NCBI RefSeq assembly: GCF_039729015.1
Contig: NZ_CP155792.1
Coordinates: 2,686,001 to 2,750,000 of the forward strand
From: Blastococcus sp. HT6-30
Lineage (GTDB): Bacteria; Actinomycetota; Actinomycetes; Mycobacteriales; Geodermatophilaceae
DNA length: 64,000 bases
Direction of reading: 5' to 3'
A program made the position numbers and the translations under genes. Under the pieces are notes generated by a model. That model worked only from the letters and a program-made list of their open reading frames with translations. It did not search any database and was not told where the DNA came from. Positions 37,014-47,105 of this stretch are shown piece after piece. Each line of letters opens with the position of its first letter. Position 1 is the stretch's first letter.

Positions 37014-37048
37014 GGTGTCTCCCGGGGGATGGCAAGGGGCCGAACACG

Positions 37049-37076
37049 AAAAAGACCCCCCGGGTACGGGAGGTCT
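37049..37076 (-). terminator. Intrinsic terminator (attenuator) in the cimA leader
   Basis: Read on the minus strand: a GACCTCCC/GGGGGGTC stem with one G-U pair, a GTACCC loop and TTTTT, 36 bases before the cimA start. A T-run is rare in this GC-rich window, which makes a regulated intrinsic terminator likely. Confidence 0.8.
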
Positions 37077-37104
37077 GCGCGCAGTCGGGGAGGTGACTGC
37101 GCGC
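37077..37104 (-). promoter_or_regulatory. Upstream hairpin of the cimA attenuator
   Basis: Perfect 10-base arms (GCGCGCAGTC/GACTGCGCGC) around an 8-base loop, starting inside the leader stop codon. Its loop, ACCTCCCC, repeats the 5' arm of the terminator and could pair with the terminator's 3' G-run instead, giving two exclusive folds. A ribosome stalled on the Ile codons would cover or free this element. Confidence 0.7.
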
Positions 37105-37142
37105 TAGGCGATGATCGTGCCGCTGGTGTGCATCGGCACCAT
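37104..37142 (-). CDS. Leader peptide of cimA with tandem Ile codons
   Basis: Twelve codons, MVPMHTSGTIIA, ending TAG, located 129 bases before cimA. The consecutive ATC ATC codons sit two codons from the stop, as expected for attenuation by charged tRNA-Ile, the end product of the citramalate route. The stop codon overlaps the first hairpin. No strong ribosome-binding site is visible, so the transcript may be leaderless; ATG at 37133 is an alternative start. Too short for homology evidence; support is architecture plus codon content. Confidence 0.7.
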   Translation of the reverse strand: MVPMHTSGTIIA

Positions 37143-37213
37143 GAAAGCACGGTGGGCGCGGTGCACGTCACCCCCGTCCGGGAACGGGGCTGCAGCCCGA
37201 CGACGCCGGCGGC

Positions 37214-37239
37214 CCGGTGTGCCCCGTGCCGCACACCGG
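37214..37239 (-). terminator. Hairpin between leuB and the cimA leader
   Basis: Nine-base arms CCGGTGTGC/GCACACCGG with an 8-base loop in the 158-base gap downstream of leuB. No T-run. It may end leuB transcription, which would leave cimA to its own promoter and attenuator. Confidence 0.45.
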
Positions 37240-37300
37240 CGTGCCCCTGGCCGGGGCCCACGGGGTGACGTGCTGGCAGCCCCCTCGCCGCAGGGCTTCC

Positions 37301-38323
37301 TCAGCCGCCGGCGAGGGCCGCGAGCCGGTCGCCGACGTCGGTGGTGCGGATCGCCGCCCGCGGGTCCCGCGTGGACAGGTCGAACGCGACGGCGGCGTCG
37401 ACCTTGCGCGCCTGCTCGGTGCGGCCGAGGTGGTCCAGGAGCAGGCCGACCGACAGCACCGTGGCCGTGGGGTCGGCGATGCCCTGGCCGGCGATGTCGG
37501 GGGCCGATCCGTGCACCGGCTCGAACATGCTCGGGTTGGTCCCCGAGGCGTCGAGGTTGCCGCTCGCTGCGAGGCCGATGCCACCGGTCACCGCGGCGGC
37601 GACGTCGGTGACGATGTCGCCGAAGAGGTTGTCGGTGACGATGACGTCGTAGCGACCCGGGTCGGTGATGAAGAACATCGAGGCGGCGTCGACGTGCTGG
37701 TAGGCGACGGTGACCTCCGGGAACTCGACCGACACCTCCTCCACGATCCGCGACCAGAGACCACCGGCGTGGGTGAGCACGTTGGTCTTGTGGATCAGCG
37801 TCAGGTGCTTGCGCGGGCGCGCCACCGCTCGCTCGAACCCGTAGCGGACGACGCGCTCGACGCCGAAGGCGGTGTTGAGGCTGACCTCGGTCGCGACCTC
37901 CTGGGGGGTGTCCTTGCGGAGCACGCCGCCGTTGCCGACGTAGGGACCCTCGGTGCCCTCACGGACGCAGAGCATGTCGATCGAGCCGGGCGACGCCAGC
38001 GGGCTGCCCACACCGTCGAAGAGCTTCGCCGGACGCAGATTCACGTGGTGGTCGAGCTCGAAGCGCAGCCGTAGCAGCAGCCCGCGCTCCAGGATGCCCG
38101 GCGGCACGCTCGGGTCCCCGATCGCGCCCAGCAGGATCGCATCGTGCTGGCGGAGCTCGTCGAGAACCGTGTCCGGCAGCAGCTCGCCGGTCCGCTGCCA
38201 CCGCGCGGCACCGAGGTCGTACGGGGTCGTCTCCAGATCGGGCGCGACCGCGCGGAGGACCTTGAGCCCCTCCGCCACGACCTCGGGGCCGATGCCGTCT
38301 CCAGGGATCACTGCCAGGCGCAT
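37301..38323 (-). CDS. leuB: 3-isopropylmalate dehydrogenase
   Basis: NAD-dependent oxidative decarboxylase of 340 residues for leucine; it also oxidises methylmalate in the citramalate route. Motifs are [17 protein letters not shown], the Arg-rich [57 protein letters not shown] and [18 protein letters not shown]. The ATG at 38323 starts 16 bases after the stop of the serA remnant, as in the intact serA-leuB order of mycobacteria. Confidence 0.97.
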   Translation of the reverse strand: MRLAVIPGDGIGPEVVAEGLKVLRAVAPDLETTPYDLGAARWQRTGELLPDTVLDELRQHDAILLGAIGDPSVPPGILERGLLLRLRFELDHHVNLRPAKLFDGVGSPLASPGSIDMLCVREGTEGPYVGNGGVLRKDTPQEVATEVSLNTAFGVERVVRYGFERAVARPRKHLTLIHKTNVLTHAGGLWSRIVEEVSVEFPEVTVAYQHVDAASMFFITDPGRYDVIVTDNLFGDIVTDVAAAVTGGIGLAASGNLDASGTNPSMFEPVHGSAPDIAGQGIADPTATVLSVGLLLDHLGRTEQARKVDAAVAFDLSTRDPRAAIRTTDVGDRLAALAGG

Positions 38324-38339
38324 GGGAAGGAACCCTAGG

Positions 38340-39114
38340 TCAGAGCGTCGTGAGGTCGGCGGCCCGGGCTGCCCGGGCACCGATGCGCCCGGCGATCTCC
38401 TCGAGCAGCTCCGGCCCGACCGGGGTGTCGACGGTGACCGCCATGAGCGCCTCGCCGCCCTCGTCGGCCCGGCTCACCTGGGCACCGGCGATGTTGACCC
38501 GGGCCTCCCCGAGCGCGGCGCCGACGGCGCCCACGACGCCCGGGCGGTCGGCGTAGACGAAGAAGAGCAGGTACCCCGAGGCGGCCAGGTCGATCTCGAA
38601 GCCGTCGGCCTCGGTGAGCCGGGGCAGCTGGTTCCTGCCGAACAGCGTGCCGGCGACGGCGACCTGCGTGCCGTCGGCCATCGCGCCGCACACCCGGACG
38701 TAGTCGGGGTAGGTCGGGCTCTCGGGGTCGCTGGTCAGGTCGATCTCCAGACCCCGCTGCTCGGCGAACAGCGGCGCGTTGACGTAGGTGACCTGCTCCT
38801 CCACGACGTCGGAGAAGACGTCCTCGAGGCGCGAGGGAGAGCACGGAAAGGTCAAACTCGGCGAGCTTGCCCCGCACCTCGACCGTAACCGCCGGGCCAG
38901 CCCGCCGGCGACGGAGATGAACACCCGGCCGAGCTTCTCGGCCAGGGGCAGGCCCGGGCGCACGTCCTGCGCGACCACGCACCCGCCTGGACGTCGGCCC
39001 CGTCGACATGACGGATCCCGACCCCGGTCCCGAGCACCTCCAGCACACTGGAGGCGAGCTCTTCGGCGATCAGGACGACGGCGCGATCGAGGTCGGGTCG
39101 TGGTCGGGTGCCAC
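38340..39114 (-). pseudogene. serA: Degraded D-3-phosphoglycerate dehydrogenase
   Basis: Only the two ends of SerA remain. Near 39079-38990 one frame reads VVLIAEELASSVLEVLG and RHVDGAD, the expected N-terminus. Then, within a few bases (about 38980), a different frame reads VVAQDVRPGLPLAEKLGRVF, which in intact SerA lies some 270 residues later. So the whole NAD-binding/catalytic core is missing. More frame changes occur near 38893 (into AVTVEVRGKLAEFDLSVLSL) and near 38825 (back to EDVFSDVVEEQVTYVNAP). The intervening and ACT domains from there to 38340 are intact. The likely original start is the GTG at 39114, itself out of frame with VVLIAEE. About 775 bp remain of an expected 1.6 kb. Confidence 0.85.
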
Positions 39115-39230
39115 TGGCTGGGGACTTTCCCGCGGACGGGACCCGCTCCCCGGGTCCTTGCCCCCGTGTGGGGCCACCGACATCCTGACCCCCGAGAGCC
39201 GGGACGCCCCGGCACCGACGGAGGAGAACA

Positions 39231-39983
39231 GTGAGCCAGTCCGACGACCAGGGTCGTTCCGAGTCAAGCCCGTACGGTCCCGGGAGCGGGCAGGAGCACG
39301 ACGGGCCCTCCTACGGGCAGGGGAACCCGCCGCAGTACGGGCAGCCGCAGTACGGCCAGCCCCCGTACGGCCAGCCGCCGTACGGCCAGCCGCAGTACGG
39401 CCAGCCCCCGTACGGGCAGCAGGCCTACGGCCAGCAGTACGGCGACCAGGGCTACGGGCAGCAGTACGGGACGCCGGCGCCCTACGCCCAGCAGTACGGC
39501 CAGTACGGCGCCACCGGCGTCCCGGCCAAGCCGGGGGGCGTCGTCACCGCCGCCGTGCTCGGGTTCGTCTACGGCGCCCTGGGCCTGCTGGTGAGCTTCT
39601 TCACGATCGTCCTGGGCGTCGCCGCGAGCGGCGCCGGCACCGGGCTGGACGAGGAGATCCCGGGCCTCGGGCCCGTCGCCGGTGCCCTCGGCGGCGTGCT
39701 GCTCATCGTCGGCCTGCTGGCGCTGGTCTGGACGGTGGTGATGGTCTGGGGCTCGGTCTGGGCCCTGAGTGGTCGCAGCCGCGTTCTCCTGCTGGTCGGC
39801 GGCTCCATCGCGCTCGTCTTCACGGCCATCGGCTTCCTGGGCAGCCTGGCCGAGGGCACCGCCGGTGATCTCGTTATCAGCCTGCTCTTCTTCCTCGCCG
39901 CCCTGGCGATCGTGGTGCTGCTCTCGATGAAGCCGGCCACGCAGTTCTTCGCCGCGCACCGGTTCCGGCGCACGGGTCGCTGA
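39231..39983 (+). CDS. YGQP-repeat membrane protein A
   Basis: A 250-residue protein. Residues about 13-92 are a low-complexity cytoplasmic tail with tandem [12 protein letters not shown] units. About four transmembrane helices follow (near 103-130, 147-172, 180-200 and 215-233), and the C-terminus is basic. The GTG has a GGAGGAG site five bases upstream. Similar Gly/Tyr/Gln-tailed membrane proteins are common in actinobacteria, with no defined function. It and its neighbour at 40106 sit, in the opposite orientation, between ilvC and the serA-leuB unit. Confidence 0.8.
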   Translation: MSQSDDQGRSESSPYGPGSGQEHDGPSYGQGNPPQYGQPQYGQPPYGQPPYGQPQYGQPPYGQQAYGQQYGDQGYGQQYGTPAPYAQQYGQYGATGVPAKPGGVVTAAVLGFVYGALGLLVSFFTIVLGVAASGAGTGLDEEIPGLGPVAGALGGVLLIVGLLALVWTVVMVWGSVWALSGRSRVLLLVGGSIALVFTAIGFLGSLAEGTAGDLVISLLFFLAALAIVVLLSMKPATQFFAAHRFRRTGR

Positions 39984-40004
39984 ACCGGGTGGCGGCGGCG
40001 GGGT

Positions 40005-40029
40005 GCCGGCGGCCGCGGACGCCGCCGGC
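40005..40029 (+). terminator. Hairpin terminator after YGQP protein A
   Basis: Perfect 9-base arms GCCGGCGGC/GCCGCCGGC with a 7-base loop, 22 bases past the stop. No T-run. Confidence 0.55.
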
Positions 40030-40051
40030 CCCGGGCCGGTGCAACCGTCCC

Positions 40052-40057
40052 TACGAT
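40052..40057 (+). promoter_or_regulatory. Candidate -10 box for YGQ protein B
   Basis: TACGAT fits TANNNT and would start a transcript about 43 bases before the ATG at 40106. The gene therefore probably has its own promoter rather than reading through the hairpin at 40005-40029. No clear -35 is seen. Confidence 0.4.
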
Positions 40058-40105
40058 CGGTGACCAGGGAGCCACGTCGGCCCCCCTGACCAGGAGGACG
40101 CTGCG

Positions 40106-40726
40106 ATGTCCAGCCCCACCGGTTCCGACCCCGACTACCCCCAGGGCGGTGGGCCGCAGGGCCAGCCGGGCTGGGGGCCGCCGCCCGGCCAGCAGCCGCC
40201 GCCCGGCTACGGCCAGCCGCCCCAGGGCTACGGCCATGGCTACAACCAGTCGCCTCAGGGCTACGGCCAGGGCTACGGCCAGGGTCCCGGCGGCTACCCC
40301 GCCGCCCCTCCCGGCTATGGCGGGCCTCCGCCGGACCAGCGGCCGGGACAGGTGACCGCCGCGGCGGTCATCGGCATCATCATCGGCGGGCTCGGCACCC
40401 TGTTCGGGTTGATCGGGCTCTTCGCGCTCGGGCTGATCTTCGACGCCAGCGCCATCCTGGGCCTGCTGTACCTGCTCTCGCTCGCGACCTCGGTCGTGAT
40501 GCTGATCGGCGCCACCCAGACCATCCAGGGGAAGTCGCCCCGGCTGCTGCTGCTCGGCAGCTACGCCACGATCGGCGTGCAACTGCTGTACACCATCGTC
40601 GCCGTCGTCTACGGCGAGGCGTGGTTCTCGGGGCTGCTGTCGTTCGTACTGCCGATCCTCATCGTGTTCCTGCTCGTGCAGCCGCGCTCCAGGCAGTACT
40701 TCGCCGCCCGCGGCGTCAGCTACTGA
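40106..40726 (+). CDS. YGQ/GYGQ-repeat membrane protein B
   Basis: A 206-residue paralogue-like neighbour of the 39231 gene: a Gly/Pro/Gln/Tyr-rich tail (about 1-80, with GYGQ units) followed by four hydrophobic helices (about 85-110, 115-137, 148-167 and 172-192) and QYFAARGVSY, which echoes QFFAAHRF at the end of protein A. The ATG has an AGGAGGA site. The shared plan suggests an old tandem duplication. Function unknown. Confidence 0.8.
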   Translation: MSSPTGSDPDYPQGGGPQGQPGWGPPPGQQPPPGYGQPPQGYGHGYNQSPQGYGQGYGQGPGGYPAAPPGYGGPPPDQRPGQVTAAAVIGIIIGGLGTLFGLIGLFALGLIFDASAILGLLYLLSLATSVVMLIGATQTIQGKSPRLLLLGSYATIGVQLLYTIVAVVYGEAWFSGLLSFVLPILIVFLLVQPRSRQYFAARGVSY

Positions 40727-40747
40727 CCCTCGGCCCCGACGCACGAC

Positions 40748-40778
40748 GGCCCCCGCTGCCCTGAGGGCGGCGGGGGCC
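40748..40778. terminator. Terminator between the YGQ gene and ilvC
   Basis: Fourteen-base arms GGCCCCCGCTGCCC/GGGCGGCGGGGGCC with one G-U-type pair and a TGA loop, between convergent genes. Likely bidirectional. Confidence 0.7.
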
Positions 40779-40853
40779 GGGTGCCTATGGAGCGGCCCAC
40801 CCTCCAGGGACCCGCGCCGAGCCTGCGAGCCGTGGGGGGAAGGGTGGCCTCGC

Positions 40854-42540
<1,687 letters not shown>

Positions 42541-42551
42541 GGGTGCGCTCC

Positions 42552-44438
42552 TCAGACCTGGCCGTCGCCGAAGACCGGGCGCAGGTCGCGCGCGGCCAGG
42601 ATCGCGTCGTTGCTGGCGCCGGCGGCGACCATCGGCCACACCTGGGCGTCGGCGCCGACGACGAAGTCGATGACCACCGGCGCGTCGTTGATCGCCATGG
42701 CCTTCTCGATGACGGCGTCGACGTCGTCCTTGCTCTCGCACCGCAACCCGACGCAGCCCAGCGCCTCCGCCAGCGCGACGAAGTCGGGGATGCGCACCGG
42801 CTTGGGCGAGCCGTCGGGGTTGCGCGCGTGCAGCCTGGTGTTGGAGTAGCGGCCCTCGTAGAACAGGGTCTGCCACTGCCGGACCATGCCGAGGTTGCCG
42901 TTGTTGATGACGGCGACCTTCACCGGGATGCCCTCGATGGCGCAGGTGGCGAGCTCCTGGTTGGTCATCTGGAAGCAGCCGTCGCCGTCGATGGCCCACA
43001 CGGTGGTGTCGGGGCAGCCGTACTTGGCGCCCATCGCCGCCGGCACGGAGTAGCCCATCGTGCCCAGGCCGCCGCTGTTGAGCCAGGTGCCCGGCTTCTC
43101 GTACCTGATGAACTGGGCCGCCCACATCTGGTGCTGGCCGACGCCGGAGGTGTAGATGGCGTCGGGGCCGGCGATCGCACCCAGCCGCTCGATGACGTAC
43201 TGCGGCGACAGCGCGCCGTCCTCGGGCCAGTCGTAGCCGAGCGGGTAGCGCTCGCGCCAGTCGTCGAGCTGCGCCCACCACGCCGCCAGGTCCGGCGTGC
43301 GACCCGCCTCGTGCTCGGCGCGGAGGGCCTCGACCAGCTGCGCGATGGTCTCCTTGGCGTCGCCGACGATCGGCACGTCGGCTCTGCGGTTCTTGCCGAT
43401 CTCGGCGGGGTCGATGTCGGCGTGGACGACCAGGGCGTCGGGCGCGAAGCTGGACAGCTCGCCGGTCACCCGGTCGTCGAACCGCGCGCCCAGCGCGACG
43501 ATCAGGTCGGACTTCTGCAGCGCGGTCACCGCCGCGACGGTGCCGTGCATGCCGGGCATGCCCAGGTGCTGCGGGTTGCTGTCGGGGAACGCGCCCCGGG
43601 CCATGAGCGTGGTGACCACCGGCGCGCCGGTCAGCTCGGCGAGCTCGGCGAGCTGGTCGGTGGCCCGCGCCTTGAGCACGCCGCCGCCGACGTAGAGGAC
43701 CGGGCGACGAGCGGCGGCGATGAGGGTGGCGGCCTCGCGGACCTGCTTGCCGTGCGGCCGCGTCGTCGGCTTGTAGCCGGGCAGGTCGAGCCGCGGCGGC
43801 CAGGAGAAGTCCGTCGTGGCCTGCAGGACGTCCTTGGGGATGTCGACCAGGACCGGACCGGGGCGGCCGGTGGACGCCAGGTGGAAGGCCTCGGCGATCC
43901 GCTGCGGGATCTCCTCGGCCGACGTCACCAGGAAGTTGTGCTTGGTGACCGGCATCGTGATGCCGCGGATGTCCGCCTCCTGGAAGGCGTCGGTGCCGAT
44001 GGCCGCGCTCGGCACCTGGCCGGTGATGGCCACGATGGGAACCGAGTCCATGTAGGCGTCGGCCAGCGGGGTGACCAGGTTGGTGGCGCCCGGGCCGGAG
44101 GTGGCCATGCAGACACCGACCCGCCCGGTGGCCTGCGCGTACCCGGTGGCGGCGTGTCCCGCGCCCTGTTCGTGCCGGACCAGGACGTGGTGCACGCGGG
44201 AGTCGAACAGCGGGTCGTAGGCCGGGAGGATCGCGCCGCCCGGGATGCCGAAGACCACGTCGACGCCGACCGCCTCGAGCGAGCGGACGAGGCTCTGCGC
44301 ACCGGTGATGCCGGTGGCCGGCTCGGCAGCGGCATCGGCGACCGACCGGGCCGTCGTCTCGACGCCGGTGAGCGCCGCGGCGGCTTCGCGGGTGGCGACC
44401 TCGGAGTGCGGGGCCTCGTGCGGGGTGGTGGTGGTCAT
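42552..44438 (-). CDS. ilvB: Acetolactate synthase large (catalytic) subunit
   Basis: Thiamine-pyrophosphate enzyme of 628 residues forming acetolactate or acetohydroxybutyrate. [35 protein letters not shown] (Glu activating TPP), [19 protein letters not shown] and the TPP/Mg motif [20 protein letters not shown] region ([15 protein letters not shown]) are visible. An extra N-terminal Ala/Thr-rich stretch (1-46) precedes the core. Expression is probably controlled by the attenuator at 44521-44625. It leads ilvB-ilvN-ilvC. Confidence 0.97.
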   Translation of the reverse strand: MTTTTPHEAPHSEVATREAAAALTGVETTARSVADAAAEPATGITGAQSLVRSLEAVGVDVVFGIPGGAILPAYDPLFDSRVHHVLVRHEQGAGHAATGYAQATGRVGVCMATSGPGATNLVTPLADAYMDSVPIVAITGQVPSAAIGTDAFQEADIRGITMPVTKHNFLVTSAEEIPQRIAEAFHLASTGRPGPVLVDIPKDVLQATTDFSWPPRLDLPGYKPTTRPHGKQVREAATLIAAARRPVLYVGGGVLKARATDQLAELAELTGAPVVTTLMARGAFPDSNPQHLGMPGMHGTVAAVTALQKSDLIVALGARFDDRVTGELSSFAPDALVVHADIDPAEIGKNRRADVPIVGDAKETIAQLVEALRAEHEAGRTPDLAAWWAQLDDWRERYPLGYDWPEDGALSPQYVIERLGAIAGPDAIYTSGVGQHQMWAAQFIRYEKPGTWLNSGGLGTMGYSVPAAMGAKYGCPDTTVWAIDGDGCFQMTNQELATCAIEGIPVKVAVINNGNLGMVRQWQTLFYEGRYSNTRLHARNPDGSPKPVRIPDFVALAEALGCVGLRCESKDDVDAVIEKAMAINDAPVVIDFVVGADAQVWPMVAAGASNDAILAARDLRPVFGDGQV

Positions 44439-44520
44439 CGCGCGGATCTCCTGTGCCTTGCGGCGTGGTACGGGCTGGTGCGACGGGCGACGCGCTCGCT
44501 GTGCGGCAGGTCACGGCCAA

Positions 44521-44582
44521 CAAAAAACCCCTCGTGCCACGGGCACGAAGGGTCAGCGCGTCGGTCGGTGACCGGACGCGCT
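44521..44582 (-). promoter_or_regulatory. ilvB attenuator: hairpin plus intrinsic terminator
   Basis: Directly after the leader stop a hairpin spans 44555-44582 (AGCGCGTC/GACGCGCT outer arms with an inner GGTC/GACC). A terminator follows at 44521-44552: an 11-base stem CCCTTCGTGCC/GGCACGAGGGG with one G-U pair, a 3-base loop, and six Ts at 44522-44527. It ends 83 bases before the ilvB ATG. The plan matches known branched-chain attenuators. Confidence 0.85.
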
Positions 44583-44625
44583 ACGCGAGTACGAGGACGC
44601 CGCGGGTGCGGGCGTCGGCGAGCAT
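44581..44625 (-). CDS. Leader peptide of ilvBNC with Val-Leu-Val-Leu codons
   Basis: Fourteen codons, MLADARTRGVLVLA, ending TAG. The run GTC CTC GTA CTC near the end would make ribosome speed depend on charged tRNA-Val and tRNA-Leu, as in the Corynebacterium ilvBNC leader. The stop codon overlaps the first attenuator hairpin. No strong ribosome-binding site is present, so translation may be leaderless. Confidence 0.78.
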   Translation of the reverse strand: MLADARTRGVLVLA

Positions 44626-44917
44626 GCTGGTGCGAGGCACGGTCACACTGTGCGCTCCACCCCGGCCCGGCGTCAACCGTCGCGTCCCACGATGTGGACA
44701 CCGACGTCCAGATTCGGTGCCGTCGGGGCGGGCCACGGAGACGCGTCGCACGTCCCAGCCGTCGGCCAGGAGCCCGGCCGCCTGCTCCGTGGCCACTCCG
44801 AGCACCCAGGGCCAGGGCGTGGCGGACCCGGCACTCACACACCTCCCGGGTGCCGGGTTCCGCGGTGGGACCGGCGGTCCGGCGACCGGCCGGGGCCGCC
44901 GTGTCACCCCATGGGGG
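44626..44917 (-). other. Gap between ilvD and the ilvB leader; possible small ORF 44838-44581
   Basis: A GTG at 44838 with a GGGAGG box just upstream opens an 85-codon frame that runs into, and ends with, the ilvB leader peptide. Its first half reads protein-like (TPWPWVLGVATEQAAGLLAD, then GWDVRRVSVARPDGTE); the rest is Arg/Pro/Gly-rich. It could be a real small protein, a decayed gene, or an upstream-extended leader. The ilvB promoter must lie here; no convincing -10 is seen. Confidence 0.3.
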
Positions 44918-46642
44918 TCAGCCGCAGATCGCTCCCTGGGCCGCCGAGCCGACGAGCTTGGCGTACTTGCCGAGCACGCCGGTGGTGTAGCGGGGCGGGA
45001 GCGGCTCCCAGCCGTCGGCCCGGCGGGCCAGCTCGTCGGCGTCGACGAGCAGGTCCAACGTCCGGTGGACCAGGTCCAGCCGGATCCGGTCGCCGTCGCG
45101 CACGAACGCGATCGGCCCGCCGTCGGCGGCCTCGGGCGCGACGTGACCGATGCACAGGCCGGTGGTGCCGCCGGAGAACCGGCCGTCGGTCAGCAGCAGG
45201 ACGTCCTTGCCCAGTCCGGCGCCCTTGATCGCACCGGTGACGGCGAGCATCTCCCGCATGCCCGGACCGCCCCGGGGGCCCTCGTAGCGGATGACCACGA
45301 CGTCGCCGGGCTCGAGCGTGCCCTCGGTGACGGCGTCCATCGCGCCCTGCTCGCCGTCGAAGACCCGTGCGGTGCCCTCGAAGACGTCCGCGTCGAAGCC
45401 CGCCGACTTCACGACCGCACCCTCCGGGGACAGCGAGCCGCGGAGGATCGTCAGGCCGCCGGTCGTGTGGATCGGGTCGTTCATCGCGTGGACGATCGTG
45501 CCGTCGATGTCGGGCGGCGCGATGTCGGCGAGGTTCTCCGCCATCGTCTTCCCGGTCACGGTCAGCGTGTCGCCGTTGAGCAGCCCGGCGTCCAGCAGCG
45601 CGCGGAGCACGACCGGAACGCCGCCGACGCGGTCGATGTCGGTCATGACGAAGCGACCGAAGGGCTTGACGTCGGCCAGGTGCGGGGTGCGGTCGCCGAT
45701 CCGGTTGAAGTCGTCCAGCGTCAGCTCGACCTGCGCCTCGTGCGCGATCGCCAGCAGGTGCAGCACGGCGTTGGTGGAGCCACCGAGCGCCATGACGACG
45801 GTGATCGCGTTCTCGAACGCCTCCTTCGTCATGATCTGGCGTGCGGTGATCCCCTTGCGGAGCAGGTTGACCACGGCCTCGCCGGAGGCGACCGCGTAGG
45901 CGTCGCGCCGGCTGTCGGGCGCGGGCGGGGCGGCGCTGCCGGGCAGCGCCATGCCGAGCGCCTCCGCCACGCTGGCCATGGTGTTGGCGGTGTACATGCC
46001 GCCGCAGGACCCCTGCCCGGGGCAGGCTGCCTTCTCGATCTCGACCAGCTCCTCGCGGGTGATCAGCCCGCGGGCGCAGGCACCCACGCCCTCGAAGACG
46101 TCGATGATCGTGAGGTCCCGGTCGCCGAGCTTCCCCGGCAGCGTGGAGCCGGAGTACAGGAACACGCTGGCCAGGTCCAGCCGCGCCGCGGCCATGAGCA
46201 TCCCCGGCAGCGACTTGTCGCAGCCGGCGAGGAGCACCGAGCCGTCCAGACGCTCGGCGAACATGACCGTCTCGACCGAGTCGGCGATGACCTCGCGGGA
46301 CACCAGCGACGCGCGCATCCCCTCGTGCCCCATGGAGATGCCGTCGGAGACCGAGATCGTGCCGAACTCCAGCGGGTAGCCGCCGGCCGCGTGCACGCCC
46401 TCCTTGGCCCGCTTGGCCAGCCGGTCCAGGGACAGGTTGCAGGGGGTGATCTCGTTCCAGGACGAGGCGACGCCGATCTGCGGCTTGGCGAAGTCCTCGT
46501 CGCCCATGCCGACGGCGCGGAGCATGGCCCGCGCGGGCGCCTTGGCGTCCCCGTCGGTCACCTCGTAGCTGCGCGGCTTCAACGGGCTGTGGGTCTGGCT
46601 CGCGGACTCGTTGCCGGGGATGAGGTCCTCACCGATCGTCAC
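44918..46642 (-). CDS. ilvD: Dihydroxy-acid dehydratase
   Basis: Fe-S enzyme of 574 residues catalysing the third common step of valine and isoleucine synthesis. Motifs include [16 protein letters not shown], the cluster Cys in [20 protein letters not shown] segment ([10 protein letters not shown]), [16 protein letters not shown] and [20 protein letters not shown]. The start is the GTG at 46642, giving [11 protein letters not shown]. It is transcribed toward the ilvBNC cluster but separated from it by 480 bases including the attenuator, and is divergent from the PH-domain gene. Confidence 0.95.
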   Translation of the reverse strand: MTIGEDLIPGNESASQTHSPLKPRSYEVTDGDAKAPARAMLRAVGMGDEDFAKPQIGVASSWNEITPCNLSLDRLAKRAKEGVHAAGGYPLEFGTISVSDGISMGHEGMRASLVSREVIADSVETVMFAERLDGSVLLAGCDKSLPGMLMAAARLDLASVFLYSGSTLPGKLGDRDLTIIDVFEGVGACARGLITREELVEIEKAACPGQGSCGGMYTANTMASVAEALGMALPGSAAPPAPDSRRDAYAVASGEAVVNLLRKGITARQIMTKEAFENAITVVMALGGSTNAVLHLLAIAHEAQVELTLDDFNRIGDRTPHLADVKPFGRFVMTDIDRVGGVPVVLRALLDAGLLNGDTLTVTGKTMAENLADIAPPDIDGTIVHAMNDPIHTTGGLTILRGSLSPEGAVVKSAGFDADVFEGTARVFDGEQGAMDAVTEGTLEPGDVVVIRYEGPRGGPGMREMLAVTGAIKGAGLGKDVLLLTDGRFSGGTTGLCIGHVAPEAADGGPIAFVRDGDRIRLDLVHRTLDLLVDADELARRADGWEPLPPRYTTGVLGKYAKLVGSAAQGAICG

Positions 46643-46706
46643 GAGCGGCGATGGTATGCCTGCGCCCCGCCCGGCGGACCGGCCCGGGGTGGGATCATGG
46701 CCGTTC

Positions 46707-47105
46707 GTGACCCCTCCCGCGCGGTTCCGGATGGAGCGCAACGCGCTGCTGCCCCTCGTCGTGCTGGCCTTCTGCATCCTCCCGACGGCGGCGGTCGCCT
46801 GGTGGACGCCGGTCCTGCTGCTCGTGCCCGCGGCGATCGCCGTAGCGGTGCTGCGTCGGGGCGTCGACGTCACCGACGACGGCATCACCGCGCGCGCCGT
46901 CCTCGGGTCGCGGACGGTGACCTGGACGGAGCTGGCCGGCATCCGCGTCGGCGCCCGCGGCGACCTCTGGCTGGTCACCGCCGCCGCCACCGAGGTCCGG
47001 CTGCCGGTGCTGCGGACCCACGACCTGCCCCGGCTGGCCGCGGTCTCCGGCGGACGCCTGGAGATCCCCGTCGCCCCGGCCGGATCCCGCCCGCCGGCTC
47101 AGTAG
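46707..47105 (+). CDS. PH-domain membrane protein (Cfp6-like)
   Basis: A 132-residue protein with two closely spaced N-terminal helices (about 13-47) and a bacterial PH-like domain (about 50-122: [21 protein letters not shown], split here after [23 protein letters not shown]). It matches the position and plan of M. tuberculosis Rv3004 (Cfp6), beside ilvB1. The GTG at 46707 is preferred; earlier starts overlap ilvD. The stop overlaps the convergent dehydrogenase by seven bases. Role unknown, probably envelope. Confidence 0.82.
   Translation: MTPPARFRMERNALLPLVVLAFCILPTAAVAWWTPVLLLVPAAIAVAVLRRGVDVTDDGITARAVLGSRTVTWTELAGIRVGARGDLWLVTAAATEVRLPVLRTHDLPRLAAVSGGRLEIPVAPAGSRPPAQ

Noticed and set aside
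38820-39000. Programmed frameshifting as an explanation for the serA frame changes
   Set aside because: Several shifts in different places plus a missing catalytic core cannot be rescued by recoding; no slippery sequence with a stimulator was seen.
39330-39510. Short direct DNA repeats that could suggest a CRISPR or satellite
   Set aside because: They are in-frame codons for YGQP-type peptide repeats inside a membrane protein; there are no unique spacers.
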